Shown piece by piece: positions 52,815-61,507 of a DNA stretch of 64,000 bases. Numbering within the stretch: the first letter of the stretch is position 1; each line of letters starts with the position of its first letter. The translations under genes were made by a program, and so were the position numbers. Origin of the DNA: Clostridium sp. TW13 (lineage in GTDB: Bacteria; Bacillota; Clostridia; Clostridiales; Clostridiaceae); the NCBI RefSeq assembly GCF_024345225.1, contig NZ_BROD01000001.1:4216001-4280000 (forward strand), read 5' to 3'. The notes under the pieces were generated by a model. It was not told where the DNA came from. It saw only the letters and a program-made list of their open reading frames with translations, and did not search any database.

Positions 52815-54197
52815 ATGAATAAACAAGATGTATTAGGAACAGAAAAGGTAACATCATTACTAATTAAGTTTTCAGTGCCAGCTATAATTGGTATGTTAGT
52901 AAATGCTATGTACAATATTGTAGATAGAATATTTATTGGTCATATACCAAAGGTAGGTAATGTAGCTATAACTGGTGTTGGTATTACATTGCCTATAATG
53001 ACTATAATTTTAGGTTTTGGTATGTTAATTGGTATTGGATGTGCTACAACAATATCTATAAGATTAGGACAAGGAAAAAGAAAAGAAGCAGAACAAATCC
53101 TTGGAAATGCTGTTACATTAATAATTATAACAAGCATAATTATTTCTGTATTAGGTACGATTTTTGGAGAGCATATATTAAGAGCATTTGGTGCTAGTGA
53201 TGAGACTTTGCCTTATGCTAAGGACTTTATGACAATTATTTTTTATGGAACTATTGTTAATATGCTTGGTTTTGGATTAAATCACTCAATTAGAGCAGAT
53301 GGAAGTCCAAAGACAGCAATGATTTCAATGCTTATAGGAGCAGGGACCAATACTATATTAGAACCAATATTTATTTTCGGTTTAGGAATGGGAGTAAAGG
53401 GTGGAGCTACAGCTACCGTTATTGCTCAAACTTGTTCAGCTGCATGGGGACTTTGGTATTTTACTAAAGGTAAGAGTTCTCTAAAGATTAAGTTACAAAA
53501 CTGCAAGTTGAAGAGAAATATAGTACTTAGTATTCTAGCCATAGGAGTATCTCCTTTTAGTATGCAAATTGCAGCAAGTGTTGTTCAGGTTATATCAAAT
53601 AATGCTTTAAAAGTGCATGGTGGAGATATGGCCATAGGAGCAATGACAATTATAACAAGTGTATCAACAATTTTCTTGATGCCTATTTTTGGATTAAATC
53701 AAGGATCACAGCCTATAGTTGGATACAATTATGGTGCTAAGAAATATGATAGAGTAAAGTTAACAATTAAGTATCCTCAAATAGTGGCAACAACTATTGC
53801 TTTAATAGGGTTTGTATTAATAGAATTATGTCCTTGGCTTATAGTAAAGGCATTTAATAATGATCCTGAACTGCTAAATATAACATCAACAGGAATGAGA
53901 ATATATTTATGTATGTTGCCTTTTATAGGATTGCAGGTAATTAGAACTAACTATTTTCAGTGTATTGGGAAAGTTAAAATATCTATGTTTTTAAGTTTAT
54001 TAAGACAAGTAATTCTGCTAATCCCATTATTAATAATTTTACCTCAAATTTGGGGGTTAACTGGAGTATGGATTGCAGGACCAACAAGTGACTTCTTATC
54101 ATTTGTTATTACTACAATTATGTTTAGAAAAGATATGCACCGCTTGGAAGCAGTGCAAAAAGCTCAAGAAAATTTACAATCAAAATCTATTGTTTAG
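52815..54197 (+). CDS. MATE-family efflux pump
   Basis: 460 residues with twelve predicted membrane helices. The start VTSLLIKFSVPAIIGMLVNA, then MYNIVDRIFIGH and the mid-protein NQGSQPIVGYNYGAKKYDRV are strong MATE motifs. It exports drugs or metabolites using a Na+ or H+ gradient. GGAGGA precedes ATG 52815. It is the second gene of the marR operon. Closest to the MepA-like branch by pattern, which is inference. Confidence 0.92.
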   Translation: MNKQDVLGTEKVTSLLIKFSVPAIIGMLVNAMYNIVDRIFIGHIPKVGNVAITGVGITLPIMTIILGFGMLIGIGCATTISIRLGQGKRKEAEQILGNAVTLIIITSIIISVLGTIFGEHILRAFGASDETLPYAKDFMTIIFYGTIVNMLGFGLNHSIRADGSPKTAMISMLIGAGTNTILEPIFIFGLGMGVKGGATATVIAQTCSAAWGLWYFTKGKSSLKIKLQNCKLKRNIVLSILAIGVSPFSMQIAASVVQVISNNALKVHGGDMAIGAMTIITSVSTIFLMPIFGLNQGSQPIVGYNYGAKKYDRVKLTIKYPQIVATTIALIGFVLIELCPWLIVKAFNNDPELLNITSTGMRIYLCMLPFIGLQVIRTNYFQCIGKVKISMFLSLLRQVILLIPLLIILPQIWGLTGVWIAGPTSDFLSFVITTIMFRKDMHRLEAVQKAQENLQSKSIV

Positions 54198-54216
54198 TCT
54201 AATAAGAATATAAGGA

Positions 54217-54266
54217 AAAGTCCTTAAAGAGTCTGAGAAAACAGGCTGCTTTAAGGACTTTTTTAT
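54217..54266 (+). terminator. Rho-independent terminator of the marR-MATE operon
   Basis: AAAAGTCCTTAAAG and CTTTAAGGACTTTTTT arms around a 20-base loop. Confidence 0.82.
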
Positions 54267-54303
54267 TTAAGCTAAAGTTTACGTAAGCTCAAATATATTA
54301 TAT

Positions 54304-54368
54304 GGCATCTGAAAGTACATAGTTTTATAGTCTAATCCATTTGTACTTGATATTTATTTTTAGATGCC
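54304..54368. repeat. Palindromic interspersed repeat
   Basis: GGCATCTGAAAGTACATAG and GTACTTGATATTTATTTTTA, then GATGCC. It is closely related to the copy at 59855. Confidence 0.68.
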
Positions 54369-54403
54369 TAAAAACTATTATACAGAGATAAGAAATATAG
54401 GTA

Positions 54404-54589
54404 TTAAAGTATTCCTTCTGACTTAAGAATATTTTCAAGTTTTTGTACTTTTTCTGTTAGACACATAAATTTTTCTTTTAATACTTCATTATGTACTTCG
54501 CTAGAATCAATAACCTTTTCCATATCCTCTACAGCTTGTAGTGCGTCTTCAATATCTTGTTGAGCTATTTTAAGATTTACGTCTTTCAT
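54404..54589 (-). CDS. Small coiled-coil protein
   Basis: 61 residues, almost all helical and charged with heptad leucines (IEDALQAVEDMEKVIDSSEV, then LTEKVQKLENILKSEGIL). GAGGAG is 8 bases before ATG 54589, so it is likely real. No family recognised. Confidence 0.62.
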   Translation of the reverse strand: MKDVNLKIAQQDIEDALQAVEDMEKVIDSSEVHNEVLKEKFMCLTEKVQKLENILKSEGIL

Positions 54590-54704
54590 TGCTTTTCTCC
54601 TCTTTGCAAGTTTATAGATTTACATATATTTATCCTATCACGACTAACTGAGCATTTCAAGGCATATAAATTATAGAAAAAACGTTTTTTGGAGGGACGA
54701 GGCT

Positions 54705-55280
54705 ATGATCAACTACATATGGTTTGTGATGATATTTTTTGGAGTAGCTTATGGATTATTTACAGGGCAGGGAGAAGTAATGTCAAAGGGGATTACTGAG
54801 TCTGCTCTGTCTACAACTAATTTAATAATAGGGCTTTTAGGAATAATGTGCTTTTGGTGTGGAATTATGAAGGTTGCTGAAAAAAGTGGGCTTACTGACA
54901 TTTTAGCGAAAATATTAAGACCTATACTAAGGAAATTATTCAAAGGTGCGGGAAAGGATGACAAAGCATTAGGTGCAATTGTTATGAACATCACAGCTAA
55001 TATGTTAGGTCTTTCAAATGCTGCCACACCTTTTGGAATAAAAGCCATGGAGGAAATGGATAGAATGAATCGAAAGAAAGGTATAGCATCAAATGATATG
55101 GCTTTATTTTTGGTGATAAATGCAGCAAGTATACAATTACTACCTTCAACTATTATTTCTATAAGAGCTTCTGTAGGGTCAAGCAATCCTGCAGCAATAA
55201 TTTTACCAGCTATATTATCTACTACAGTAGCAGCTATTGTTGGAATTACTGTATGTAAAACAATTGAAAAATATTTTTAG
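54705..55280 (+). CDS. spmA: Spore maturation protein A
   Basis: 191 residues, several membrane helices. NITANMLGLSNAATPFGIKA, then MEEMDRMNRKKG and NAASIQLLPSTIISIRA are the conserved SpmA signatures (nucleoside-recognition/Gate domain). SpmA and SpmB together are needed for spore-core dehydration in Bacillus and Clostridium. GGAGGGACG precedes ATG 54705. It is 17 bp ahead of spmB. Confidence 0.95.
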   Translation: MINYIWFVMIFFGVAYGLFTGQGEVMSKGITESALSTTNLIIGLLGIMCFWCGIMKVAEKSGLTDILAKILRPILRKLFKGAGKDDKALGAIVMNITANMLGLSNAATPFGIKAMEEMDRMNRKKGIASNDMALFLVINAASIQLLPSTIISIRASVGSSNPAAIILPAILSTTVAAIVGITVCKTIEKYF

Positions 55281-55297
55281 AGGGAGGAAGTTAATAC

Positions 55298-55822
55298 ATG
55301 TTTAATTACCTTTTAAAAAGCATAATCCCAATAATATTTGCAATAGTAGTTACTTATGGAATGTTTAAAGGCAGAAAGGTTTATGAATGGTTTATTGAGG
55401 GTGCTAAGGAAGGATTAATGGTTTGTCTAAGAATTTTTCCTTATCTCTTAGCTATGATAGTAGTTATAAGAATTTTTAGAGACGTGAAGCTTTTAGATAT
55501 AATCAATTATTGTCTAAAACCTATCTCTAGTCTTATTGGGTTACCGCAGGAACTTGTACCATTAATAATAATAAAGCCGTTATCAGGAAGTGGGGCATTG
55601 GGTGTATTGACAGATATACTTAAACAGCATGGTCCAGACAGTTATATAGGTGCGTTAGCATCAGTAATTATGGGAACAACAGAAACAATTTTTTATACAA
55701 TAAGTGTTTATTTTGGTGCTGTAGGGATTAAAAAGATACGACATACTTTATTAGCTGCTGTTTGTGCGGATGTAGCTGCTATACTTTCAGCAATAATTCT
55801 TGTTAAGCTAATCTTATTTTAA
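55298..55822 (+). CDS. spmB: Spore maturation protein B
   Basis: 174 residues, membrane protein. LVPLIIIKPLSGSGALGVLT, then VIMGTTETIFYTISVYFGAV are the conserved SpmB core. It works with SpmA; the pair is required for normal spore-core dehydration and heat resistance. AGGGAGGAAG precedes the ATG. No clear terminator follows before the ABC genes. Confidence 0.95.
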   Translation: MFNYLLKSIIPIIFAIVVTYGMFKGRKVYEWFIEGAKEGLMVCLRIFPYLLAMIVVIRIFRDVKLLDIINYCLKPISSLIGLPQELVPLIIIKPLSGSGALGVLTDILKQHGPDSYIGALASVIMGTTETIFYTISVYFGAVGIKKIRHTLLAAVCADVAAILSAIILVKLILF

Positions 55823-55924
55823 AATCTTAAGAATTCATTAAGTTTTTTATAAAATAGAGGAATTGTTAAAATCATATGGTAATATATAACTTAAGAATTA
55901 TTCAATTAAGGGGGAAGAGATTCC

Positions 55925-56650
55925 ATGATAGAAATATCAAATGTTACAAAGGTTTATAACAATACCCATAAAGCAGTTGATAGCCTAAACTTAACTGTTA
56001 AGGACGGAGAGATCTTTGGTTTTTTAGGACCAAATGGAGCGGGCAAAACAACTACTATCAAAATGCTTACAGGTATAATTGAAGCTAGTGAAGGAGAAAT
56101 AAGATTAAATGGGAAAGATATAAAGAATGATACCTTAGCAGCTAAAAAGAGCTTTGGTTTTGTTCCAGATAGTCCAGATATGTTTTTAAGACTTAAGGGA
56201 ATAGAGTACTTAAATTTCATGGCGGATATCTATGAAGTACCAAAGGAAACTAGAAAGGCAAGAATTGAATCTTTAGCAAAGAGATTTGAAATTGAAGCTG
56301 CATTAGGAGATAGAATACAAAGTTATTCTCATGGTATGAGACAAAAGATAGTTGTTATGGGAGCATTAATGCATAATCCAGATATTTGGATTTTGGATGA
56401 GCCTATGACAGGATTAGATCCAAAGGCTGCTTTTGAGCTTAAGAACATGATGAGAGAGCATGCTAATAGTGGTAAAATTGTTTTATTTTCTACCCATGTG
56501 TTAGAGGTAGCTGAAAAGATTTGTGATAGAGTAGCTATAATAAACAAAGGTAAGATTTTATTCTGTGGAACCCTGAAGGAAATGAAAGAACACTTTAAAG
56601 AAAATGAATCTCTAGAGAATATGTTTTTGGAGCTTACAGAAAATGCGTAA
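55925..56650 (+). CDS. ABC transporter ATP-binding protein
   Basis: 241 residues. Walker A GPNGAGKTT is near residue 38, signature YSHGMRQKI near 136, Walker B IWILDEPMTGLD near 156. EcsA/YthP-like by general pattern. It forms the energy unit of the exporter encoded next: the permease start lies 8 bp inside this gene. Preceded by AAGGGGGAAGAG. Confidence 0.88.
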   Translation: MIEISNVTKVYNNTHKAVDSLNLTVKDGEIFGFLGPNGAGKTTTIKMLTGIIEASEGEIRLNGKDIKNDTLAAKKSFGFVPDSPDMFLRLKGIEYLNFMADIYEVPKETRKARIESLAKRFEIEAALGDRIQSYSHGMRQKIVVMGALMHNPDIWILDEPMTGLDPKAAFELKNMMREHANSGKIVLFSTHVLEVAEKICDRVAIINKGKILFCGTLKEMKEHFKENESLENMFLELTENA

Positions 56651-58328
56651 TATATTATTATTAACAAAGGTCCTTTTTAAATCAGGGGGAAATATGGGCT
56701 TGGGAGGTAAAAACTCTAAGAAGTCAAGTAAGCTATCAAATGTAGGAGGAGTATTCCTATATTTACTATTAGCACTTTGTTTCGTACCACTAGGTTTTGC
56801 TGTTTTTGAAATGCTTGATGGTATGTATCAATCATTAAATGCAGTAAATCAAGGTGGATATGTAATTGGATTAAGTTTTGTAATGGTGAGTTTTATAATT
56901 TTCTTCTTCTCAATTTTTTCAATTGCAGCAGTGTTGTTTTACTCAAAGGATATTGGGTATTTATTACCTTTACCTTTTAAACCAAGAGAAATAACTTTAG
57001 CAAAGTTTCTATATATTTTAATTGGTGAATATTTAATCGAAGCATTAATTGTTATACCAACTTATGCAGTGTGGGTAGTGAACAATGGAGTAACTCCGTT
57101 ATTCATTATAAATGCTATATTGGTATTTTTACTTACACCAGTATTCCCTATTTTAGTGGCTTCAATAATTATTATGCCAATTATGAGGTTTTCAAGTTTA
57201 TCTAAGCATAAAGATGCATTTACTGTTATAAGTTCATTAATGGCAATAGTAGTAGGCTTAGGTATAAATGTTTTTATGAATAGAACTGGTTCTATGCTTC
57301 ATGGAAATAAGATGGCGATGGCTCAGCAGATATTACAAACTAAGAATGGTATGTTAAGTAGTATATCTGGACTTTTTATAAATGCTAGATTAGGGGCAGA
57401 AGCGTTAACAGGAAATACAGCAAATCAAGTTATAAATGTATTATTACTTTTACTAATTGTGGCTTTAGCAGTAATGCTATTTGTTGTGTTGTCAGATGCA
57501 TTATATTTAAAAGGTGCAATGAGTATATCTGATTCTGCATCCAAGAAAACAAAAATTTCAAATGAAGAATTTGATAAATCAACAAACATGAATGGTCAAA
57601 TTTCTACTTTAGTAAAAAGAGAAATGAAGATATTAATGAGGACACCAGTATATTTATTAAACTGTGTAGGAACAATAATAATTATGCCAATATGCTTTGT
57701 GCCTATGCTATTTGTAAATAAAGGTGGAATTAATTTTAGCAGTGTTGGTGCAAGTATGCAAAATAATAATGTAAAGCAAAGTATAGCTTTGTTGGTTGTA
57801 TATGGTGCTATAACTCTCTTTGCAGGAATTAGTCCTACAGCATCAACAGCGATTTCAAGAGAAGGTTCTATCTTCTTTGTATCAAAATATATTCCTGTCG
57901 ATTATATGAAACAAATTTGGGCGAAGCTTATACCTTCAATAGCAATTAATTTTCTTGGAACATTAATTATGGCTGTTGGAGTAACAATACTTCTTCACAT
58001 AAGTGTGGATATATGTTTAATTGCACTTTTAATTGGATTGTTAATCTCAAGTTTCACAGCATTTTTAGGAATTTTAGTAGACTTAATAAGACCTAAACTT
58101 GTCTGGAATGGAGAAGAGCAAGCTGTTAAACAAAATTTAAATTCATTTATTGGATTTATTATAAGTTGTGTACTTTTAGGAATATGTGCTATACCAGTAG
58201 TTATGTTCTGTTTAGACTCTATGTGGCTAACAGCTGGAGCTATTATAGGAATACTAGTAGTTCTTAACTTAATAGGATATTTTATAGTTAGTACCTATGG
58301 AGTAAGTAGATTTAAGGCAATAGAATAA
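56643..58328 (+). CDS. Large ABC-type permease, YthQ-like
   Basis: 561 residues, about twelve membrane helices in two halves. A polar loop at about 295-320 separates them. The first residues overlap the ATPase gene by 8 bp, so translation is coupled. The two-half permease with a single ATPase fits the YthPQ/EcsAB-like exporter group; the substrate is unknown. A strong terminator follows. Confidence 0.8.
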   Translation: MRNILLLTKVLFKSGGNMGLGGKNSKKSSKLSNVGGVFLYLLLALCFVPLGFAVFEMLDGMYQSLNAVNQGGYVIGLSFVMVSFIIFFFSIFSIAAVLFYSKDIGYLLPLPFKPREITLAKFLYILIGEYLIEALIVIPTYAVWVVNNGVTPLFIINAILVFLLTPVFPILVASIIIMPIMRFSSLSKHKDAFTVISSLMAIVVGLGINVFMNRTGSMLHGNKMAMAQQILQTKNGMLSSISGLFINARLGAEALTGNTANQVINVLLLLLIVALAVMLFVVLSDALYLKGAMSISDSASKKTKISNEEFDKSTNMNGQISTLVKREMKILMRTPVYLLNCVGTIIIMPICFVPMLFVNKGGINFSSVGASMQNNNVKQSIALLVVYGAITLFAGISPTASTAISREGSIFFVSKYIPVDYMKQIWAKLIPSIAINFLGTLIMAVGVTILLHISVDICLIALLIGLLISSFTAFLGILVDLIRPKLVWNGEEQAVKQNLNSFIGFIISCVLLGICAIPVVMFCLDSMWLTAGAIIGILVVLNLIGYFIVSTYGVSRFKAIE

Positions 58329-58354
58329 ATAAGAAAAAATCAGATAGATATATT

Positions 58355-58393
58355 AAAAGCTCAAAAATCTTAGCTGAGATTTTTGAGCTTTTA
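58355..58393 (+). terminator. Rho-independent terminator
   Basis: AAAAGCTCAAAAATCTTAGC and the complementary arm ending GAGCTTTTA. Confidence 0.82.
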
Positions 58394-58488
58394 TATTTAG
58401 GAAAGATTGTACTTTATAACCAATAGAATCAATTCAAATAGTCTCTATATTGAGTTTAATTCTCCATGAATTTGTCTATTGACTTGTG

Positions 58489-59838
58489 TTAGTTTAACTT
58501 TGAAAATTTCTTTTTATACAAGAAACAAAGCAAAGAACCATCTATAGCCCATTGAATTGCTGTAATTATCCAAACATATACTACAGAAAGTTTAAATGTA
58601 AATATAGCAACAAACATTAATGGAAATCTTATTACCCATGAAGTGAAAAGTGTAACCTTAAATGGAGTTTTAGTATCTCCACTTCCTTTAAGTATTCCCC
58701 CGGAAATCATGGATAATGCTAGGAAAGGTTGTTCTATAGCTGCAACCATTAAGCAGTAAGTGCCTAACTTGATTACTTCAGTTTCATTAGATGATATAAA
58801 AAGTTTAAATATAGGACCAGGAATAAATAGGAATAAAACAGAAAATATCACCATTGTAATAGTACCAAGGAATAATGAAGTCTTAGCATATTCTTTGGCT
58901 TTTTTATAGTTTTTTTCTCCTACCTTTTGTCCAACTAAAGTGGTAGCAGCTACTGCGAATCCCCAACCAGGCATGAAAGATATAGATTCGATAGTTGTAG
59001 TAATTTGATTTGCTGAAAAGGCTATTGTACCAAGAGCAACAATGAAGATATTACATATTAATCTACTAATACTATAGGAACCCTCTTGAAGCATTGCAGG
59101 AATTGATAGGTGTAAAAGAGACTTTAATCTATCTAAACGAAGGTTTTTGATGTATTTAAAGTGTAGCTTTATCTTAGAATGTTTCATGAAGTAGAATGCT
59201 ATAAATATGAAACCTAAAAATTGAGCAGTAGAGGTTGCTATAGCGGAACCAACAGCTCCTAGCTGTGGCAATCCAAGTTTACCGAATATTAGTCCATAGT
59301 CTAAAACAATGTTTATTATGTTTACTACTATGGCTGTAAACAATGGTGTTTTAGTATTGCCATAAGCTCTTAATGTGGCAGAAAGAGAATTAATAAGCAT
59401 AGTAAAGAAGATGGCAATAGAAGCTATATGCATATATGAAGCCCCTATGTGAGCAACAGTATTATCAGCACCTACAGCTACTAATAATGGATATGACAAC
59501 GAAGCAAAGAATAAACCACCTAATATAGCTAATATAATAGCCACAAAAAAACCAATAGTAGCGTATTCTTCAGCCTTTTCTATTTTATTTGCCCCTACAT
59601 ATCTTGCAACAATGGAAGTTATACCTACGGAAATTCCACTACCAACAAGAACATTAGAATAGGTAGATAAGAATTCTGTAGATAGACCTACGCTACTTAC
59701 AGCTATATTTCCACCATAATGTCCAACCATCATGGTATCAACTACCCATATGATAGTATAAAGAATCATTTCTCCAACAGCTGGCAAAGAAAGTTTCAGC
59801 ACATCTTTAACAGTGTCTTTATGTAAATTTAATTTCAT
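58489..59838 (-). CDS. MATE-family efflux protein
   Basis: 449 residues with twelve helices. LSLPAVGEMILYTIIWVVDT, then MMVGHYGG is the MATE N-terminal signature. Second MATE in the window but of a different branch (NorM/DinF-like) from that at 52815. ATG 59838 has GGAGGAAACAT directly upstream; the longer start at 59859 lies in the adjacent repeat. Substrate unknown. No regulator gene sits next to it. Confidence 0.88.
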   Translation of the reverse strand: MKLNLHKDTVKDVLKLSLPAVGEMILYTIIWVVDTMMVGHYGGNIAVSSVGLSTEFLSTYSNVLVGSGISVGITSIVARYVGANKIEKAEEYATIGFFVAIILAILGGLFFASLSYPLLVAVGADNTVAHIGASYMHIASIAIFFTMLINSLSATLRAYGNTKTPLFTAIVVNIINIVLDYGLIFGKLGLPQLGAVGSAIATSTAQFLGFIFIAFYFMKHSKIKLHFKYIKNLRLDRLKSLLHLSIPAMLQEGSYSISRLICNIFIVALGTIAFSANQITTTIESISFMPGWGFAVAATTLVGQKVGEKNYKKAKEYAKTSLFLGTITMVIFSVLFLFIPGPIFKLFISSNETEVIKLGTYCLMVAAIEQPFLALSMISGGILKGSGDTKTPFKVTLFTSWVIRFPLMFVAIFTFKLSVVYVWIITAIQWAIDGSLLCFLYKKKFSKLN

Positions 59839-59854
59839 ATGTTTCCTCCAATAA

Positions 59855-59919
59855 TGCATCTAAAAGTATAAAGGTTTATAGGTTAGTCCATTTGGACTTG
59901 TTATTTATTTTCACATGCC
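59855..59919. repeat. Palindromic interspersed repeat
   Basis: TGCATCTAAAAGTATAAAGG, then a TTATTTATTTTCACATGCC end. Most similar to the 54304 copy. It lies 16 bp upstream of the MATE start and 5 bp from the structured element at 59925. Confidence 0.65.
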
Positions 59920-59924
59920 TAAAT

Positions 59925-60176
59925 ATCAAGTGAAACTTGATTCAGGTGGGGTGTATCCCCATCTGAATCTTAGTTGAACTTATCCAGGAGCGTGCAGCCG
60001 TTATCTCCAACTTAAGCAGAGAACCTAAATCTATGATTTAGTGTGAATCGGTTAAGCAGACATCTCAAATCTATGATTTGATGATGGTCGCTTACTCTGT
60101 GAGTACTCATCTGACTTTAGGAAGAGGAGTTTCATATAAGATTGGAGTGTTACGGATGCTAGCTATCGGATAAATT
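59925..60176 (+). repeat. Structured non-coding element, medium copy (252 bp)
   Basis: Blocks in order: ATCAAGT/ACTTGAT hairpin; GATTCAGGTGGGG/CCCCATCTGAATC hairpin; GAACTTATCCAGGAGCGTGC; CCGTTATCTCCAACTT; internal hairpins; TTGGAGTGTTACGG; GATGCTAGCTATCGGATAAA. The outer TTATCC pairs with the final GGATAA. With the palindrome at 59855 it fills most of the 59839-60343 gap. Confidence 0.8.
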
Positions 60177-60343
60177 CAAGTATGCAACATTTCCATTATA
60201 CCAAAGAAGAAGACTAATTTTAATAGGATACTAAAAGATTTATAGTTCTAAGTGTTGAAAATTTGTTGAATTTATAACTCACAAATAAAAGCAAGCATTA
60301 ATAAAATATATAGGAAATACTAAGTATCTTTAGAGGTGGGTGA

Positions 60344-61414
60344 ATGATCACAATAAGTTTGTGTATGATTACAAAAAATGAAGAGGACGTAATAGAGAGA
60401 TGTATAAACTCAGTTAAAGAGGCAGTAGATGAAATAATTATAGTAGATACTGGCTCAACTGATAAAACAGTTGAAAAGGTTAGACAGTACGATATAGTTA
60501 AAGTTTATGACTTTAAATGGGTGGACGACTTTGCGAAAGCCAGAAATTATTCTTTTAGTAAGGCTACAAAGGACTATATTTTATGGCTTGATGCAGATGA
60601 TATTTTATTCCCAGAAGATAAGGATAAGCTGATACAGCTAAAATCAAATTTAGATTCAAGCATAGATTCGGTAACAATGACCTATATTTATGCGAGAGAT
60701 GCTCAAGGCAATCCTACTGTCTCATTAAGGAGAAATAGATTAGTAAAACGTGAAAAAAATTATCAGTGGTTTGGTAGAATTCATGAGTATATTGATGTTA
60801 GAGGGAAAGTCATGAATTCAGACATTACAGTAAGTCATTTTAGAAACAAACCTCATGGTTCAAGAAATCTTGAAATTTTTGAAAAAATGAAGGAAGAAAA
60901 TGTGGTCTTTACTCCAAGAGATATGTACTATTATGCAAATGAATTAAAAGATAATGGTAGACTTGACGAAGCTATAAAGATGTATAAACAATTTATAGAT
61001 ACAAATCAAGGATGGGTGGAAGATGTTAAAGGAGCTTGTACAAGGATAGCAGATTGTTACTCTTATAAGGGTGATGAGAAAAATGAATTTATATATATGT
61101 TAAAGTCACTCGAATATGACATTCCAAGACCTGATATCTGCTGTAGAATTGCTTATAAGTTTATGCAGGAAAATAATTTTCTAGCAGCAATATTTTGGTA
61201 TAAGGCTGCTATAGAAAGCAAACCAGATGCAGACAACATGGCAATATGGGATCCATCTACTTATACCTGGATACCATATTTGCAAATGTGCGTATGCTAT
61301 AGCAATTTAGGACAATATGAGGTAGCAAATATGTATAATGAAAAAGCAGCAGAATATGTGCCAAGTCACTCCAGTGTATTGCATAATAGGGAGTTTTTCA
61401 AAGATAAGATTTAA
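60344..61414 (+). CDS. Family 2 glycosyltransferase with C-terminal TPR repeats
   Basis: 356 residues. Residues 1-190 are a GT-A fold: ISLCMITKNEEDVIERCINS at the start, IIIVDTGSTDKT, and WLDADD (about 82-87) with the metal-binding DxD. Residues 190-356 are TPR-like helices. This GT2-TPR layout occurs in enzymes that glycosylate peptides or surface proteins. It is encoded 93 bp before the Thr/Ser-rich collagen-like protein, so that protein is a likely acceptor (inference). AGGTGGGTGA precedes the ATG. Confidence 0.85.
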   Translation: MITISLCMITKNEEDVIERCINSVKEAVDEIIIVDTGSTDKTVEKVRQYDIVKVYDFKWVDDFAKARNYSFSKATKDYILWLDADDILFPEDKDKLIQLKSNLDSSIDSVTMTYIYARDAQGNPTVSLRRNRLVKREKNYQWFGRIHEYIDVRGKVMNSDITVSHFRNKPHGSRNLEIFEKMKEENVVFTPRDMYYYANELKDNGRLDEAIKMYKQFIDTNQGWVEDVKGACTRIADCYSYKGDEKNEFIYMLKSLEYDIPRPDICCRIAYKFMQENNFLAAIFWYKAAIESKPDADNMAIWDPSTYTWIPYLQMCVCYSNLGQYEVANMYNEKAAEYVPSHSSVLHNREFFKDKI

Positions 61415-61436
61415 GTAGTATAAGTGAAAATACGGA

Positions 61437-61464
61437 ACTAAAGTAAAGATAATGTCATACTATG
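61437..61464 (+). promoter_or_regulatory. SigK/SigE-like sporulation promoter of the collagen-like gene
   Basis: AC at 61437-61438, 17 bases, CATACTATG at 61456-61464; SigK consensus is AC-N16/17-CATANNNTA. One base differs. CATACTAT also resembles a SigE -10. It fits mother-cell expression of a spore-surface protein. Confidence 0.5.
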
Positions 61465-61507
61465 TAATAATGGATGTATTTTAAATAATACGGAAGGAGA
61501 TAAATTA

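Noticed and set aside
54677-54690. AAAAAACGTTTTTT upstream of spmA as a cre site
   Set aside because: Lacks the outer TG/CA bases of cre and overlaps the ribosome site; simple A/T-rich palindrome.
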